From positions 22,747,345 to 22,811,344 of the forward strand of contig OX243814.1 in assembly GCA_945859605.1 (NCBI GenBank): a stretch of DNA of 64,000 nt, written 5' to 3'. The stretch's first letter is position 1; every line of letters begins with the position of its first letter. The position numbers and the translations under genes are program-made. The notes beneath the pieces were generated by a model. It did no database searches, was not told the DNA's origin, and saw only the letters and a list, made by a program, of their open reading frames with translations. This document shows, piece by piece, positions 28,601 to 39,500 of the stretch. The stretch comes from Lumbricus rubellus (Eukaryota > Annelida > Clitellata > Crassiclitellata > Lumbricidae).

Positions 28601-29040
28601 ACTTCGGTTAATTTTTAAATCACTGTCACAAAATTTAAACTTTGATGACATCATGTCTAAAGTGTCATTCAATGTTAATTTAAAATTCATTTATAACTTA
28701 ATTGTTGGTGAAGGCGTTATGTAACGTTCAGCTCAATACACTTAACCCACGTAACGTCTCGTAATGTTTTCAGCGACCCCACCCACCCTCGAGCATCACG
28801 TAATTATGCAATGACCTCATACTGAAATGTTCATGTGTGCTGCCAGTCCAGTCTTGGCGAAGGAGAATTTCGCAAATGTTGATAGGAATGGAGTACGTAA
28901 CATCGGTAAAGAAGATGCAGTCCTGGGGGATGATTATTCAGAGTATGAAAACAACTTAATTGATACATTATTATGATTGCTGTTGTCAGTGTGTCCTTAT
29001 TTGTCTGTTTTAGGCTCTGATGCAGCTGAAGACATCTTAG
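19646..29040 (+). CDS. COMMD8: COMM domain-containing protein 8
   Basis: COMMD8 is a subunit of the COMMD ring in the Commander/CCC complex, which supports endosomal recycling. Five coding exons are 19646-19687, 21547-21705, 23745-23897, 25506-25661 and 29014-29040, all phase 0 with GT-AG borders, giving 178 aa against 183 in human. The N-terminal helical part carries [17 protein letters not shown], resembling human HKIIDGICGRAYPVY. The C-terminal COMM domain starts near LQDFDWKIK (residues 110-118) and continues through QPLLMLDL and [10 protein letters not shown]. The last exon encodes only ALMQLKTS before TAG, the position of the short C-terminal tail in human. The first exon (14 codons) was chosen because its donor matches the exon 2 acceptor in phase and restores the family length; it is the least certain part. 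The gene diverges from SASS6 and converges on PPT1. Confidence 0.92.
20309..20609. mobile_element. hAT-like MITE, CATGGGCGTCCGCAG family, copy 1
   Basis: The left end CATGGGCGTCCGCAG is inverted at the right end as CTGCGGACGCCGATG. The 8-bp duplication CATATGGA is at 20301-20308 and 20610-20617. The interior matches the copy at 44533-44857 in opposite orientation. It lies in COMMD8 intron 1. Confidence 0.88.
25700..25985 (-). mobile_element. Shared-tail retroelement copy
   Basis: The plus strand opens with CATTTATATAGCACCGCTCA and GTAGCGCTCCCGACC, the complement of the tail. It continues for about 250 bases with AGGATATTCCAAATTGAAAA, comparable to the body of the 8615-9045 copy. It starts about 40 bases after the COMMD8 exon 4 donor. 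Confidence 0.5.
26280..26475 (-). mobile_element. tRNA-derived SINE
   Basis: Read on the minus strand it has a Pol III B-box-like GGTTCGAATCC (complement of 26417-26427), then ACCTTGGGCAAGTCCTTCAC, and ends with GGGAGCGCCTCTGAGTAGAG and CTTGAAGGGGCGCTATAA. It lies in COMMD8 intron 4. Confidence 0.75.
26885..27060 (+). mobile_element. 3' end of a LINE
   Basis: The plus strand reads [39 protein letters not shown] and then a stop at about 27042. This is the W-rich, basic C-terminus common to LINE RT proteins, followed by an AAGAAG tail. It is flanked on both sides by similar TATATAATTATATA sequence. It lies in COMMD8 intron 4. Confidence 0.6.
28103..28395 (+). mobile_element. tRNA-derived SINE, second family
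   Basis: An A-box-like TGGCGGACCGG and a B box GGTTCGAATCC (28157-28167) are spaced as in a tRNA gene, followed by ACCTTGGGCAAG and an unrelated body ending CCCAGGGACGACTTTAAC. It has no aminoacyl-stem pairing and continues well past tRNA length, so it is a SINE rather than a tRNA gene. It lies in COMMD8 intron 4. Confidence 0.75.
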
Positions 29041-29275
29041 TTCTGGAAGGGCAATCTGTTTCTTGAATTCCATTGTTATAAAGCATTGTTTAGTTTCATG
29101 CTGCACTTAAACGAGCAGAAGACTACTACACATCTAATTCTTCTGCCAGAAGTTCACCAAGCATTCGAGAAGATGATTTCTGTAACCTAACATTAGAGCT
29201 GTCTTCTTTGTTGGTCAACAGAAATCTTGACTGACACTGGATTTAGAAACAGCTGTTTGAGAGCATAAACAAACT

Positions 29276-29281
29276 AATAAA
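29276..29281 (+). promoter_or_regulatory. Possible COMMD8 polyadenylation signal
   Basis: AATAAA lies about 235 bases after the COMMD8 stop codon, in the convergent space before PPT1. It is the canonical hexamer at a plausible 3' UTR distance, but AT-rich sequence makes chance occurrence likely and no transcript evidence is available. Confidence 0.35.
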
Positions 29282-30160
29282 AATATAACCATAATTGTAT
29301 ATACAGCAGAAAGTAGTTGGGTTTGTGACAATATTTATGTGAGAAAGGTGACCAAATATTAGAACCAAGATTTCTTGAAGTCTTGACCTATGTGAATAGA
29401 AGAGCTTCCTGATGTGGACATGTATCTATGGCTCTGCAGGTAGGTATTTTCATCTACTGACATGAATTGGAAGCAACACAGATAGTTGGAGATAGTTGAG
29501 TGTGCTATGGGTGTTGAACTGTTCGTTTTTCAAGTAAAGGTGCTACCATATTCCCCCAATTTTGTCTGCATTGTTCAACTTACTGGTGATATTTTTTTAG
29601 TATTTATTTTCTTAATTACATTGTGTAGGCTGGTGCAAAGAGCACCTTTGATAAATCCAATTGCTTTCTTGAAATGATCTAATTACAGTGACTCAACCAA
29701 ACATTGAAATTTTAGAAGTTGATTTTTTTGGAAAACAACAAATCTTGCTGGACATTATTCATATTGAAGTTTCAACAACAATCTTGAAGATGATTAACAC
29801 TATTTATTCACATATTTGTTTTACTTATTTATATAATCTTGGATATCTACTGAAAGAACAATCCTGCTAAATAATTACCAAGACAAGTAAGAATTTAGAA
29901 AAATTCTGCATTTGTTTGTTCTATCGTATGCTTCGAAGTTTATAGAACTGCAAAATGCAAATATTAAAATCAGTTAGAAGAAAATATGAAATTGTACAAA
30001 TACGCAGGATATGCACCAGTTTAAGCCCTGCATTCATTCTAGAGAATTGTCTAAAGGTCATGCTGATGAGAACCAAGAGTTCTCACTGTAAGAATATTCC
30101 TATTCATCCTGTCGTAGACAGCAATGTTCGTTAGGCACTTGGTTGACGACTGATCATCTG
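29282..30160. other. Convergent intergenic space between COMMD8 and PPT1
   Basis: AT-rich and without a recognised exon or mobile-element end. Short open frames on the plus strand lack any family resemblance. Confidence 0.4.
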
Positions 30161-30247
30161 TTAAATCTGGACAATGTTCTTGATAAACCACGCAGTGCTG
30201 AGCTGAAGGTGATCCCCATCTACAGCAACGAACTTTAGCTTTCCCAG
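30161..30247 (-). CDS. PPT1: Possible alternative terminal exon of PPT1 (duplicated exon 10)
   Basis: About 300 bases downstream of the regular PPT1 stop is a second copy of most of exon 10. The acceptor-like CCTTTAG precedes CTGGGAAAG. Read in the phase delivered by exon 9 it encodes 28 residues and a stop, including [20 protein letters not shown]; the regular exon has [20 protein letters not shown]. The catalytic His in GDHLQL is retained, while the first dozen residues of exon 10 ([12 protein letters not shown]) are absent. It could be a mutually exclusive terminal exon or a decaying duplicate. The intact frame and stop are visible; use as an exon is inference. Confidence 0.5.
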   Translation of the reverse strand: MGKLKFVAVDGDHLQLSTAWFIKNIVQI

Positions 30248-30504
30248 CTAAAGGTCGAATGAATGCATCTGTTGGGGTAATTCCTTACAAGTTATGCTTC
30301 ATATCTCCTTCAACACATGGAGCAATCAGCCACTAAGACATGGCAATAACTGTTACTAAGTCAATCATCCAAAGAATTGCCCAAAGGTAGCATCGCCTTA
30401 CCATAAAGTTTATGCAGATCCAAAAGGGATAGAGGCATGTTAGCATAAAAAATGTTAAATATAAATGTTATCACTTGTAAGTCCAACCAACACACTAAGC
30501 AGTT

Positions 30505-33500
30505 TTACAGATAAATCAGGACAATGTTCTTGATAAACCACTCGGTGCTCAGCTGAAGATGATCTCCATCTACAGCAAGGAAATGTAGCTTTCCCTGTTC
30601 TGCCATTGTTTTCAAACCAAGACGATCCTAAAATAAGTGCAACAGAAACAAACTATAATTACTGTTGAAGAGTAATACCTCAAATCAACATTTTTCATTC
30701 TGTTTTTAACCTCTTCGCTGCCAAGCCATCAAGGGTCAAATAGTGCCCTGTGTGCCAGAAGTAACATATTTTCGCAATTACACCAGTAATAACCTACACC
30801 TAATTTGTAAAAACAAATAGTGTAAGCTTATACAAATAGTGCACTGTGTACGCTTGTTACAAAGATCCCATTTCAAAATGCATCGCATAGCACTTGAGTT
30901 CCGATCGGGTGAGGTATAAGGTGTTTAAAATAAGCAATTAAAACTGATAGCTCTTACTAGCATTTCTGGCTGATTTTAAGATCAACCTGCCTGGCAATGG
31001 AAACTCCAATGCGGGTCCCACGCAAAAGAAAAAGTTATATATATGTTAAAAATCAGTCATGTCATGTCATGTCAATACGCCGACGTCGCTGCGCGACGGT
31101 TGGCTACATGAGTGGACCAAAGTACTCCAGCAATATCTATCCTTTACAGTCCGCAATAGCGCCACTCCTGATAAACCGGTCCACAGCGTGATGTTATCAA
31201 GCCAGCACATTCTAGGTCTACCGCGACCGCGAACACCCTGCACTAATCCCGTCATGACACTATTTTCAATATTGTCCTGCTGTCGCAGGATGTGACCGAA
31301 GTAACGTAATTTCCGGGTTTTGACATGACCTAATAACTCGCTTTTTGTCCCTGCTAATTTGTAAACTCGTTCATTAGTCAACATTTCTGTCCATGAAATA
31401 CGTAGTAGTTTCCTGATGCATTTGTTTTCGAAAGCCTGTATAAGTCTTTCCTCCTCCTTCTTTAGAGTCCACGTCTCACAACCGTATGTTGCCACTGGCC
31501 ACACTAAGGCCCTCATCAGTCGTATCTTTGTCTTGGAGCTGATTGCCTTGTTCTTCCAAACCTTTGTCAACTTAATCATGACTGATGTACCCATGGCTAA
31601 CCTTGACTTTACTTCTACATTACAGTCTGCATCTTTCGTTATTCTGCTTCCCAGATAGACAAAGGAGTCTACCTGTTCTAATCTACCATTGATTACTCTT
31701 ATATCCAACAACGTGTCCGTATTTGTCATGACCTTTGTCTTTGCAGCATTAATCTTCATGCTATACTCGTTTGCAGATCTCTCAATTCTGTCCACCAATT
31801 CTTGTAGCTCCTCTGGTGATGTAGTCAGTAACACAATGTCGTCCGCGTATCTTAGGTTGTTAATGGTTTTACCCCCGATTCTGAATCCATCGGTAAATCC
31901 TTCCAAGGCTTTTCTCATTACTTGTTCAGCTAAAATGTTGAAAAGGCACGGTGAAAGGTTACACCCTTGACGCACTCCTTTCTTAACTCTGAACCATGGT
32001 GACGTGAGTCCATCTGTCCTAATATTTGCGCGTTGTTGTTTATAAAGTTTCTGCAGCAGCTGAACTATTTGAGGCGGGAAACCCATTTCTAACATGGTTA
32101 ACCAGAGTTTGTCATGTTGTATCATGTCAAACGCTTTTGTGAAGTCAATGAAGCAGAAATATAGTGGTTGGTTCCTTTCCCTTGCTTTTTCGAGAATTAT
32201 TCGGAGGTTTGCGATTTGGTCACGTGTGCCTCTTCTAGGTCTAAAACCAGCTTGTTCTTGGGCGATCTCGCTTTCAAGTTTGGATTGTATCCGTTCTAGA
32301 ATCACACGTAACAGGATCTTGCTTGCATGAGAGACCAGCGCGATAGTACGGTAGTTTCCGCAATAAAGCGGGTCACCTTTCTTGAAAAGCGGGATGAAAG
32401 TTGACTGTGTCCACTCCTCTGGCCACTCCCCGTTTCTCCACACCTCCGTGCATATGTCGTGAAGTTTGGTCAGCGTCATTTCCCCGCCGTACTTAAGCAG
32501 TTCAGCGGCTATTGCATCTGGGCCTGGTGCCTTTCTTGTAGTTGATTTATAAAGCTCTAAAAATCAGTAGTTTTCTAATTATATTATAATTTGTTCTGAT
32601 TTGTTTACTCGTTACTATTATAAGTAACAGTGTTGAAAAATATTCCTGTTGCAAGTGTGTGGAGAGGAAGAAGTGTAAGGGAAGCAACCACGGAAAAACA
32701 CCTGATAGGGTGACATGAAACAAGAGTCATTTTGAACATTTGACCAGTTATCTCAGTGTTTTGCAGTCAAAAATCTTTCAAGTTGCATCACTCATCTCAT
32801 GGTGCATCGTCCACACATCCTTGTTTACCTCCACTGGCCAGAAGCCTCCCCCATTTCAAACAGATCCTTTGTTCTGTCTGCGTATGTCTGTTGTCTCCCT
32901 ACATAACTCAATAGGAAGTCAATGCAGACATTTATGCACAGGGGTTGTCCCAGTCTTAGTAGTATAAAATTATGTCCTATTCCAAACATTTCAAGAAGTA
33001 ATACTTTTACAAGTCTCTAGACATGCAAAGCAAAACTGGATTTTATATGCAAAAGCAAATAGAAAAACGTACTTCAAGGTAAAGCGGGCTTTCTTGTAAT
33101 GAGTACGTCTTTGTATCACTTCCAGGTTTATAAAAGCCAAACCACTGAAAATGTAAACAATATATTACAATAGAAACTTTGTAAGTTTAATTAATAAGTG
33201 CCTAAAGCAGCATGGACATTATGTAAATATTCTAGAAAAATTGAATGCTAAAACTGTTCACAGATTATTACTGATCATGATCATACCTTACATTACAAGA
33301 CTCTGATAGCACAAACAGATATTTTGAATTCTTGATGCCTTGTGCGATAATGATAACAGCAGTGCTATAGGAGTTATTGGAGTACCAGCCAAATTTACAA
33401 CAAGCTCTTCAGTAAACAACTAGCATCTCATTATTTTCAGTGAACTTAAACGCTAGTTTTTCGATTTTTAAACCTGTCTGATCCACAAATTCAGATCCAT

Positions 33501-36500
33501 CTGTCATTTAACCCTTTCCAGCCGGAATTGTTTTGATACCTATTCTGTGGTCCGGCGGCAAAGGGTTAAGAGACTGACTGACCTCTGTGTCCCTTGGCTG
33601 AACCACTGAGTCATTGTTGAACTTGACCATCACAAAGTTCTTCAGCTTCACTAGATTTGTCTTGTATGTCACATTCAACACCTGCACAAGAACACACACA
33701 CATCAGCTCAAATGCAAATGCAGTGCGCAAATTCATGCATGCAAGAGCATGGAGTCCATCTGCCAATGGCAGATTCAATGCTTATATTGCAGCAAGTCGT
33801 AAACATCACTGAAAACAAATAACCTGTGGGTCAAAATTGCCGAAAAGGTTACGTCTGGTAACTCGCCTATACAAACGATTGCAAGAAGTGCCATGCTCGC
33901 TTGCTTGCCAGTGAAGGTTTACTTACTGACGCTTATGCAACCGACTCTCTAATATTAAACAGTCTATTTATTGATTGATCAAATACAATACACAACCAAG
34001 ACCCCATGATCTAGAGTGGATTCCTTTGCCAAATGAAGTTTTATTATGAGAGTGTTGTATGACTTTGCATAAATGTTTCTATTATTTATTTCTTCTGTAA
34101 GCTAGTACTTAGCATTTGCTGGTATTCTAATAAGGAGTATTCTTACTCACTTACATCATTCCACATAACAAATTGTCTTCATTTTTAACAATTCCTTGCT
34201 TCATTTGAAAGGATCCTTACGTTTTCTTGATTAATATCTGCAAGAAAGATGCTTTTCTCTCTGTATAGTTGTTCATTCAAAGGATCATGCCAATACTCTG
34301 CCTGTACAACCCTGGCAAAATAGACAAACATCACAGTTCAAGCAACATAGACCACACGGACTTCTTGAGCAATGAGGATAAGGGGCTGTCCAGTGGCGGA
34401 TTTAGGTTTTATTGCACGGGGGGTCGAGAAGTATTTCAAGAGGGCGCCTGTAGCCTACTTACATAGGCATAGCTAAAAACAGTAAATTAATTATAATTCA
34501 TCGATTTAGCCGAATACACCAAACAGAATCAAGAATATATAAAACAGAAACTTTTTTAACTTGTGTGCTTGACTACTTGAGTTACATAAGTTTATGCTTA
34601 TATATATAATAGCAAATATTTATTAATGCTATTTATTGGATATCGATTCAGGTAAACGTGTATTTTAGCGTCGTAAATTATTCGTTGAATTTGTTCATAC
34701 ACACAATGCGGCAATGGGCCACTGATGTGTAGGATACTAATATATTACTGGATAGCCAAAGCTTCGGATATTGGTCCATTGCCAATGATGAATCACCCGT
34801 GACATCCTGTCAGGGATGCGAGTGCTTGTTTGTATATGAAATCATGCTGAATTCGTCAACTTCATAGGATTATTTCAAGAGATCTGGTCGGTCGCCGCAA
34901 AATATAGTTAGGTTGATAGTTTTGTATGTCACTGAACTCAAAATCCCTAGGGTGTTTTTAAAATTGTTTAAAAACACCCTAGAGATTTTATAATTGATGA
35001 TAAATTTGCGTTTTAAAGCGAAGAGTGTTGTCACTGTTGTGCCTCCTATCCTTTGCTGCTATTTGCTTCTAGAAATCTGGGATTTTCCCCAGAGAATCTT
35101 GGGATTTGACATGAGGATCCTATAGGCTTTGCCCAGAAGAATCCTGGGATATCCTCGAGTGAGCGATAATCCGAACTTTCATAGGCAACAAGCTATCCAG
35201 TAACTATAGATCTATAATTATTATTATCATATAATACATATCGTTGCAATGGGCCATGGTAATAACTAAAAATAAGTATAATGGCCGCCATAGGAATAAA
35301 TACAAATAATTCTGTAATGAGTGTCAATTTCATGGTGTGATTGCGTAAAGTCACTGGTAAAAGTATGAAAATTTATTTTCCATGAAGGACATTTTAGGTT
35401 TAAGTAATAAGTACGGGCCGGGCCCGAGGGGGCGCCATTTCTTACCAAACAGGGGCACGGGGGGGGGGGGGGGGCGACCCCCCGGGCCTGGACTAAATCC
35501 GCCACTGGGGCTGTCCATATATTACATACATAGGGAGGAGGAGGGTCACAAAGACTTAGGCGATTTGCATATGGCAGGGGAAGAGGGTCTCGACAAAATG
35601 TGCGCACACAAAATAAATTTCTAATTATGACATCCACATTTATAATTACCGATAGTCATCCGATGGCATTTGATTACATTAGAATTAAATTCTGTTCAAA
35701 TCTAAATTAACAGTAAACCATAACAGCTAAAAAACTTAGCTAGCAAATATGATGTTTAGCAAAAAATAAATAGTAGCTTACGATAAAATAAATGTTCTAC
35801 AGATGACTTTAGCTAAGTAACGTTAGTAAAAGGGAGGGTGGAGAGAAAAGATTAATTGTATGTACACATGGGGGTTTCCACTGAATGTACAAGCTGCAAC
35901 AAGATAAAAGATTAGCAACATTTATATAAATTGCAATAGTATTACTTACCGATTCTGTATAAAGCTAAAATGGAAAAAACAGATAGCCATTACAAAGGTC
36001 TTATATGCAATGCACATTTCATGCATACATTAATAAATATATTGCTATATGTCGTCCTAAACAGTAATAAGCTCGAATCCGTAAACAAATAGACAAAGTT
36101 TAGGTAATAGGTAAAAAATGTATTCTCAATAAAAGTAAACAAATTATACATGTGTAGCAGACAGTCATCTGAAGTTTGACAAACAACGAACGGCTTCATT
36201 CATCGTCAGTAGAACAGCAGAACACACGACGAAACACCAGCAACAAAAGACTGAAGAGAAGACGAAACTCTCTCGACATCGAAAATGTTACTTAACTACA
36301 GACAACTGAAACTAATGCCTCTCTCAAATAAATAATTAATTAGGTGCAATATAATTCTGTGTTTGTCCTGCAGCATTGCAACTCTAGTCGGGGTGGGGTG
36401 CTGTGATTGGGGCCCCATGCTAAAACGTATTGAGCATACTGGTTGATTCAGACCTTGATTCAAGAAATCTGTTTAATTAACAGTGGGTGTCGTGCTACAT

Positions 36501-39500
36501 TGTAGGTATACCTTAAAATAGCAATGTCTCAACTGGACAAACCCACTCTAAATTCAGTTTTAACTAAATTGGTCAAACAGCAAATTGCTCATACTCAAGT
36601 AGAATTTGGAACATAATAGACAGATGGTTTACAGTTGTGGCCTGACTCTATCAGAAGCCATGCATTTTATCAGAAATGCAAGTGTCAAGACAGCAAACTA
36701 TTTACCTAAGATAGGCTCCATGGTCAAGAAGTTTACGGATGTATTCACACAGTGTGCTGTTTGCACCAGGGCATTTCGGTAGACCAAAGATACCTAAAAT
36801 ACAACAAATAACACTGCAGACCAACAGGGCAAAACTCTAAGATGCAAGCCTGAATTTAAGAGATATGCCTTTATAACAGTGAAAGTTAAACTGAGCAAAA
36901 ATATATTACTAAAAACTTGTATATATTTCAATTTGCTTAAATGTTTTATCCAAATTCAGATTTGCCTGCTGAAATGTCGAAAAACCTTGAAGCAATTCAA
37001 TACATATTTAAAATAATAAAAGTTCATAACAGACTATTAACAAGACGTATGTTCAAATTCAGTTATGAAAAAAGAAAAGAAATGGCCATAATAACGAAGT
37101 CATCAAATTATAGTTAAAACAGTGTAGCAAACTCTTCTTGCAGTTATCTTCTGCTTTAGCGATAATGGAAAGACATGCATACTGAGAATAAGCAAGAGAT
37201 CACCATGGAGAAAAAATAATTTTTCCCGATTGGCTGACATAGTAGATAATTTTATTCCTTTCATCTTAACAAACATTGCAGCAAAATTTTTCTGTAATCT
37301 ATGAATGGGGTTATTGGTCACTCAATGCCATGCCCAGAAATCTTAGAATGGGTCGATATGAAGGAATCAGCGAAACTGACATTGACAAGACACTGGAATG
37401 CAACATTTGTTACATTTCTAATTACATTAAGTTATAATCCTGTAAGTTTAAATTATGTACATAGTCATAGCCTCATAGGCCATACGCAAACAGTTAATTC
37501 TTATTTTATTGTGTATTACTAAAAGTGATAACATTTGATAATTTTCCTTTATTCAGCAACCTGATTGACAGACCGCAGCCAGTTACAGTGCACAATTATG
37601 CAGTTGAAAAAATTCACAAGACCTCAGATCACAGAATTCATAAATCTTAACTACTAACAGCCTGCAATACACAACGCTAATAGCAGCCTATAAAGCACTT
37701 CCACCCTACGGGGAGCGATATCGGTGTCTCTTGCTCCCCATGCCAGCGTGTTATGTAGTGCACTACCGGGCCCCCAAAAAGTCTGCTGAATTGTAATATT
37801 CATTCTGACCTGTGCGTAATTGTTACAAAGTAGGAATACTTTACATATTTATATGACAAGTACACATGCAAAGTTATTTCTGTCTAGACATTGTTTCACG
37901 GCAGTGTGAAAAAAATAATAATAAACATTTTTATACATTTTATTTCAAAATTGATGTTTTTAAAATTTTCATTCATAAATGTCATTTTTGTGTGAATTCC
38001 ATTTTCCGAAGAATAATTAAAAGATAATAAATGATGAGAGCTTCTTCAACTTTCTCTGCTTCATACATGACTGAAAATTTCTATCCCTGATCATCGTCTT
38101 ATTCTGCCAAGTCTCTCATCGTGAAAAGTCTGCTATAAACAGGATCCATAATTTTATTAACAAGTTCTGCTGTAATAGGTTAGAAATACCTTGATGTTGT
38201 CCTCCAACTGAAACCAGATTCTGCATTGGAGGCACAGGACAACGTTGTGCAACAGCTCGTCTGAAACCACAATCAACTACCTGATCACCGTCCTTCAAAA
38301 CTTCAAAAGTGCACTTTACCATACGACAGAACATCGATAGTGCAGAGCAAAATTGTGAATTAAAGAATTGCTCAAGGTGGAGTTTTGGTGAGTTCGCAAG
38401 ATTGATCAAAAGTTAGTAGTAGTGCTGGTAGTGGCAATATCTGTTATCCAGTCAGTCTCTGACATTGAAACATGTCATGCTCTTTACTTTGCTATGAAGG
38501 ACCAACTCCTAGTTTCATGGGATCACGCTCAGCTGCCAGAATATTCTGAGCTGTCGGATCAAGGCCATCCATCTGGAATGACCGTTCAACGCTTCGTTCA
38601 TTACAACTGACCAATCAAATTTTGTTTCATAAATCTCTCAAGTATTTATTCTTTTGCCGTGGCTGGGCTGGGAGCGCTCCTGAGTAGATTTCTTTAAGGG
38701 GCTTCATATAAATCCATATAATGAATGAATGAATGACATACACATGAATTTTGATGGAATCCAGAGTAGTTGTGTACTTAAATAGGCAACTAGAATGTCA
38801 AGTATTATTTATCATATAATTATTTAAATTAAAAGTTTAATATTCTGAAAGTTCATCACAATGAAATGACTAAAGCATTCAGTTATTGTCAAGACTTGGT
38901 CAAATATGCCTGGTTTCTAATAACTTCCTATCAGTGAAACCGTATTGGTCCGTCCTTTTAGATGGAGGAAAACTTCTAGTGCTAACAACACCTGCACATT
39001 AATCTTGAGGTAGCAGGAGGCACGATGGCTGTCACTGCATATAAACCGGACTCTCATGTTAACTCATTCCCGCCTGAATTTTTCCGATACCTATTGGGTT
39101 TATCGGGTCACCCGCGACCCGATCCGGCGGGAAAGAGTTAATGGCACACGTATTAACGGTGTCACACTACACAATCCTACTAATCAGAGATAACTTGCAC
39201 CAGAAGCAAATAATATCAATTGACAAAATAACAGCAGTGCTAATATTGCAACTATAACAGCCTATTTCCATCTACAACATCAGGAACAACATAATTATGT
39301 CAACATACAGAAATTGACTTCCTTGAGAAAATCCTATTGCATTGTATCCATTCTTCAGATGTGAGTCACTTGCAATCTTCTCACATGCTTCGGTTATCTG
39401 TTCATTTACATTCTTCAGGAATCCATTTATTGTATCCTAAACAAGTTCAAAGCAGACAGCTGGAAACATGAGAAATACTCTACATTGAAGTCAAAATTCA

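Noticed and set aside
35382..35624. Gly/Pro-rich open frames on both strands
   Set aside because: They arise from the G homopolymer at the right end of a hAT-like element.
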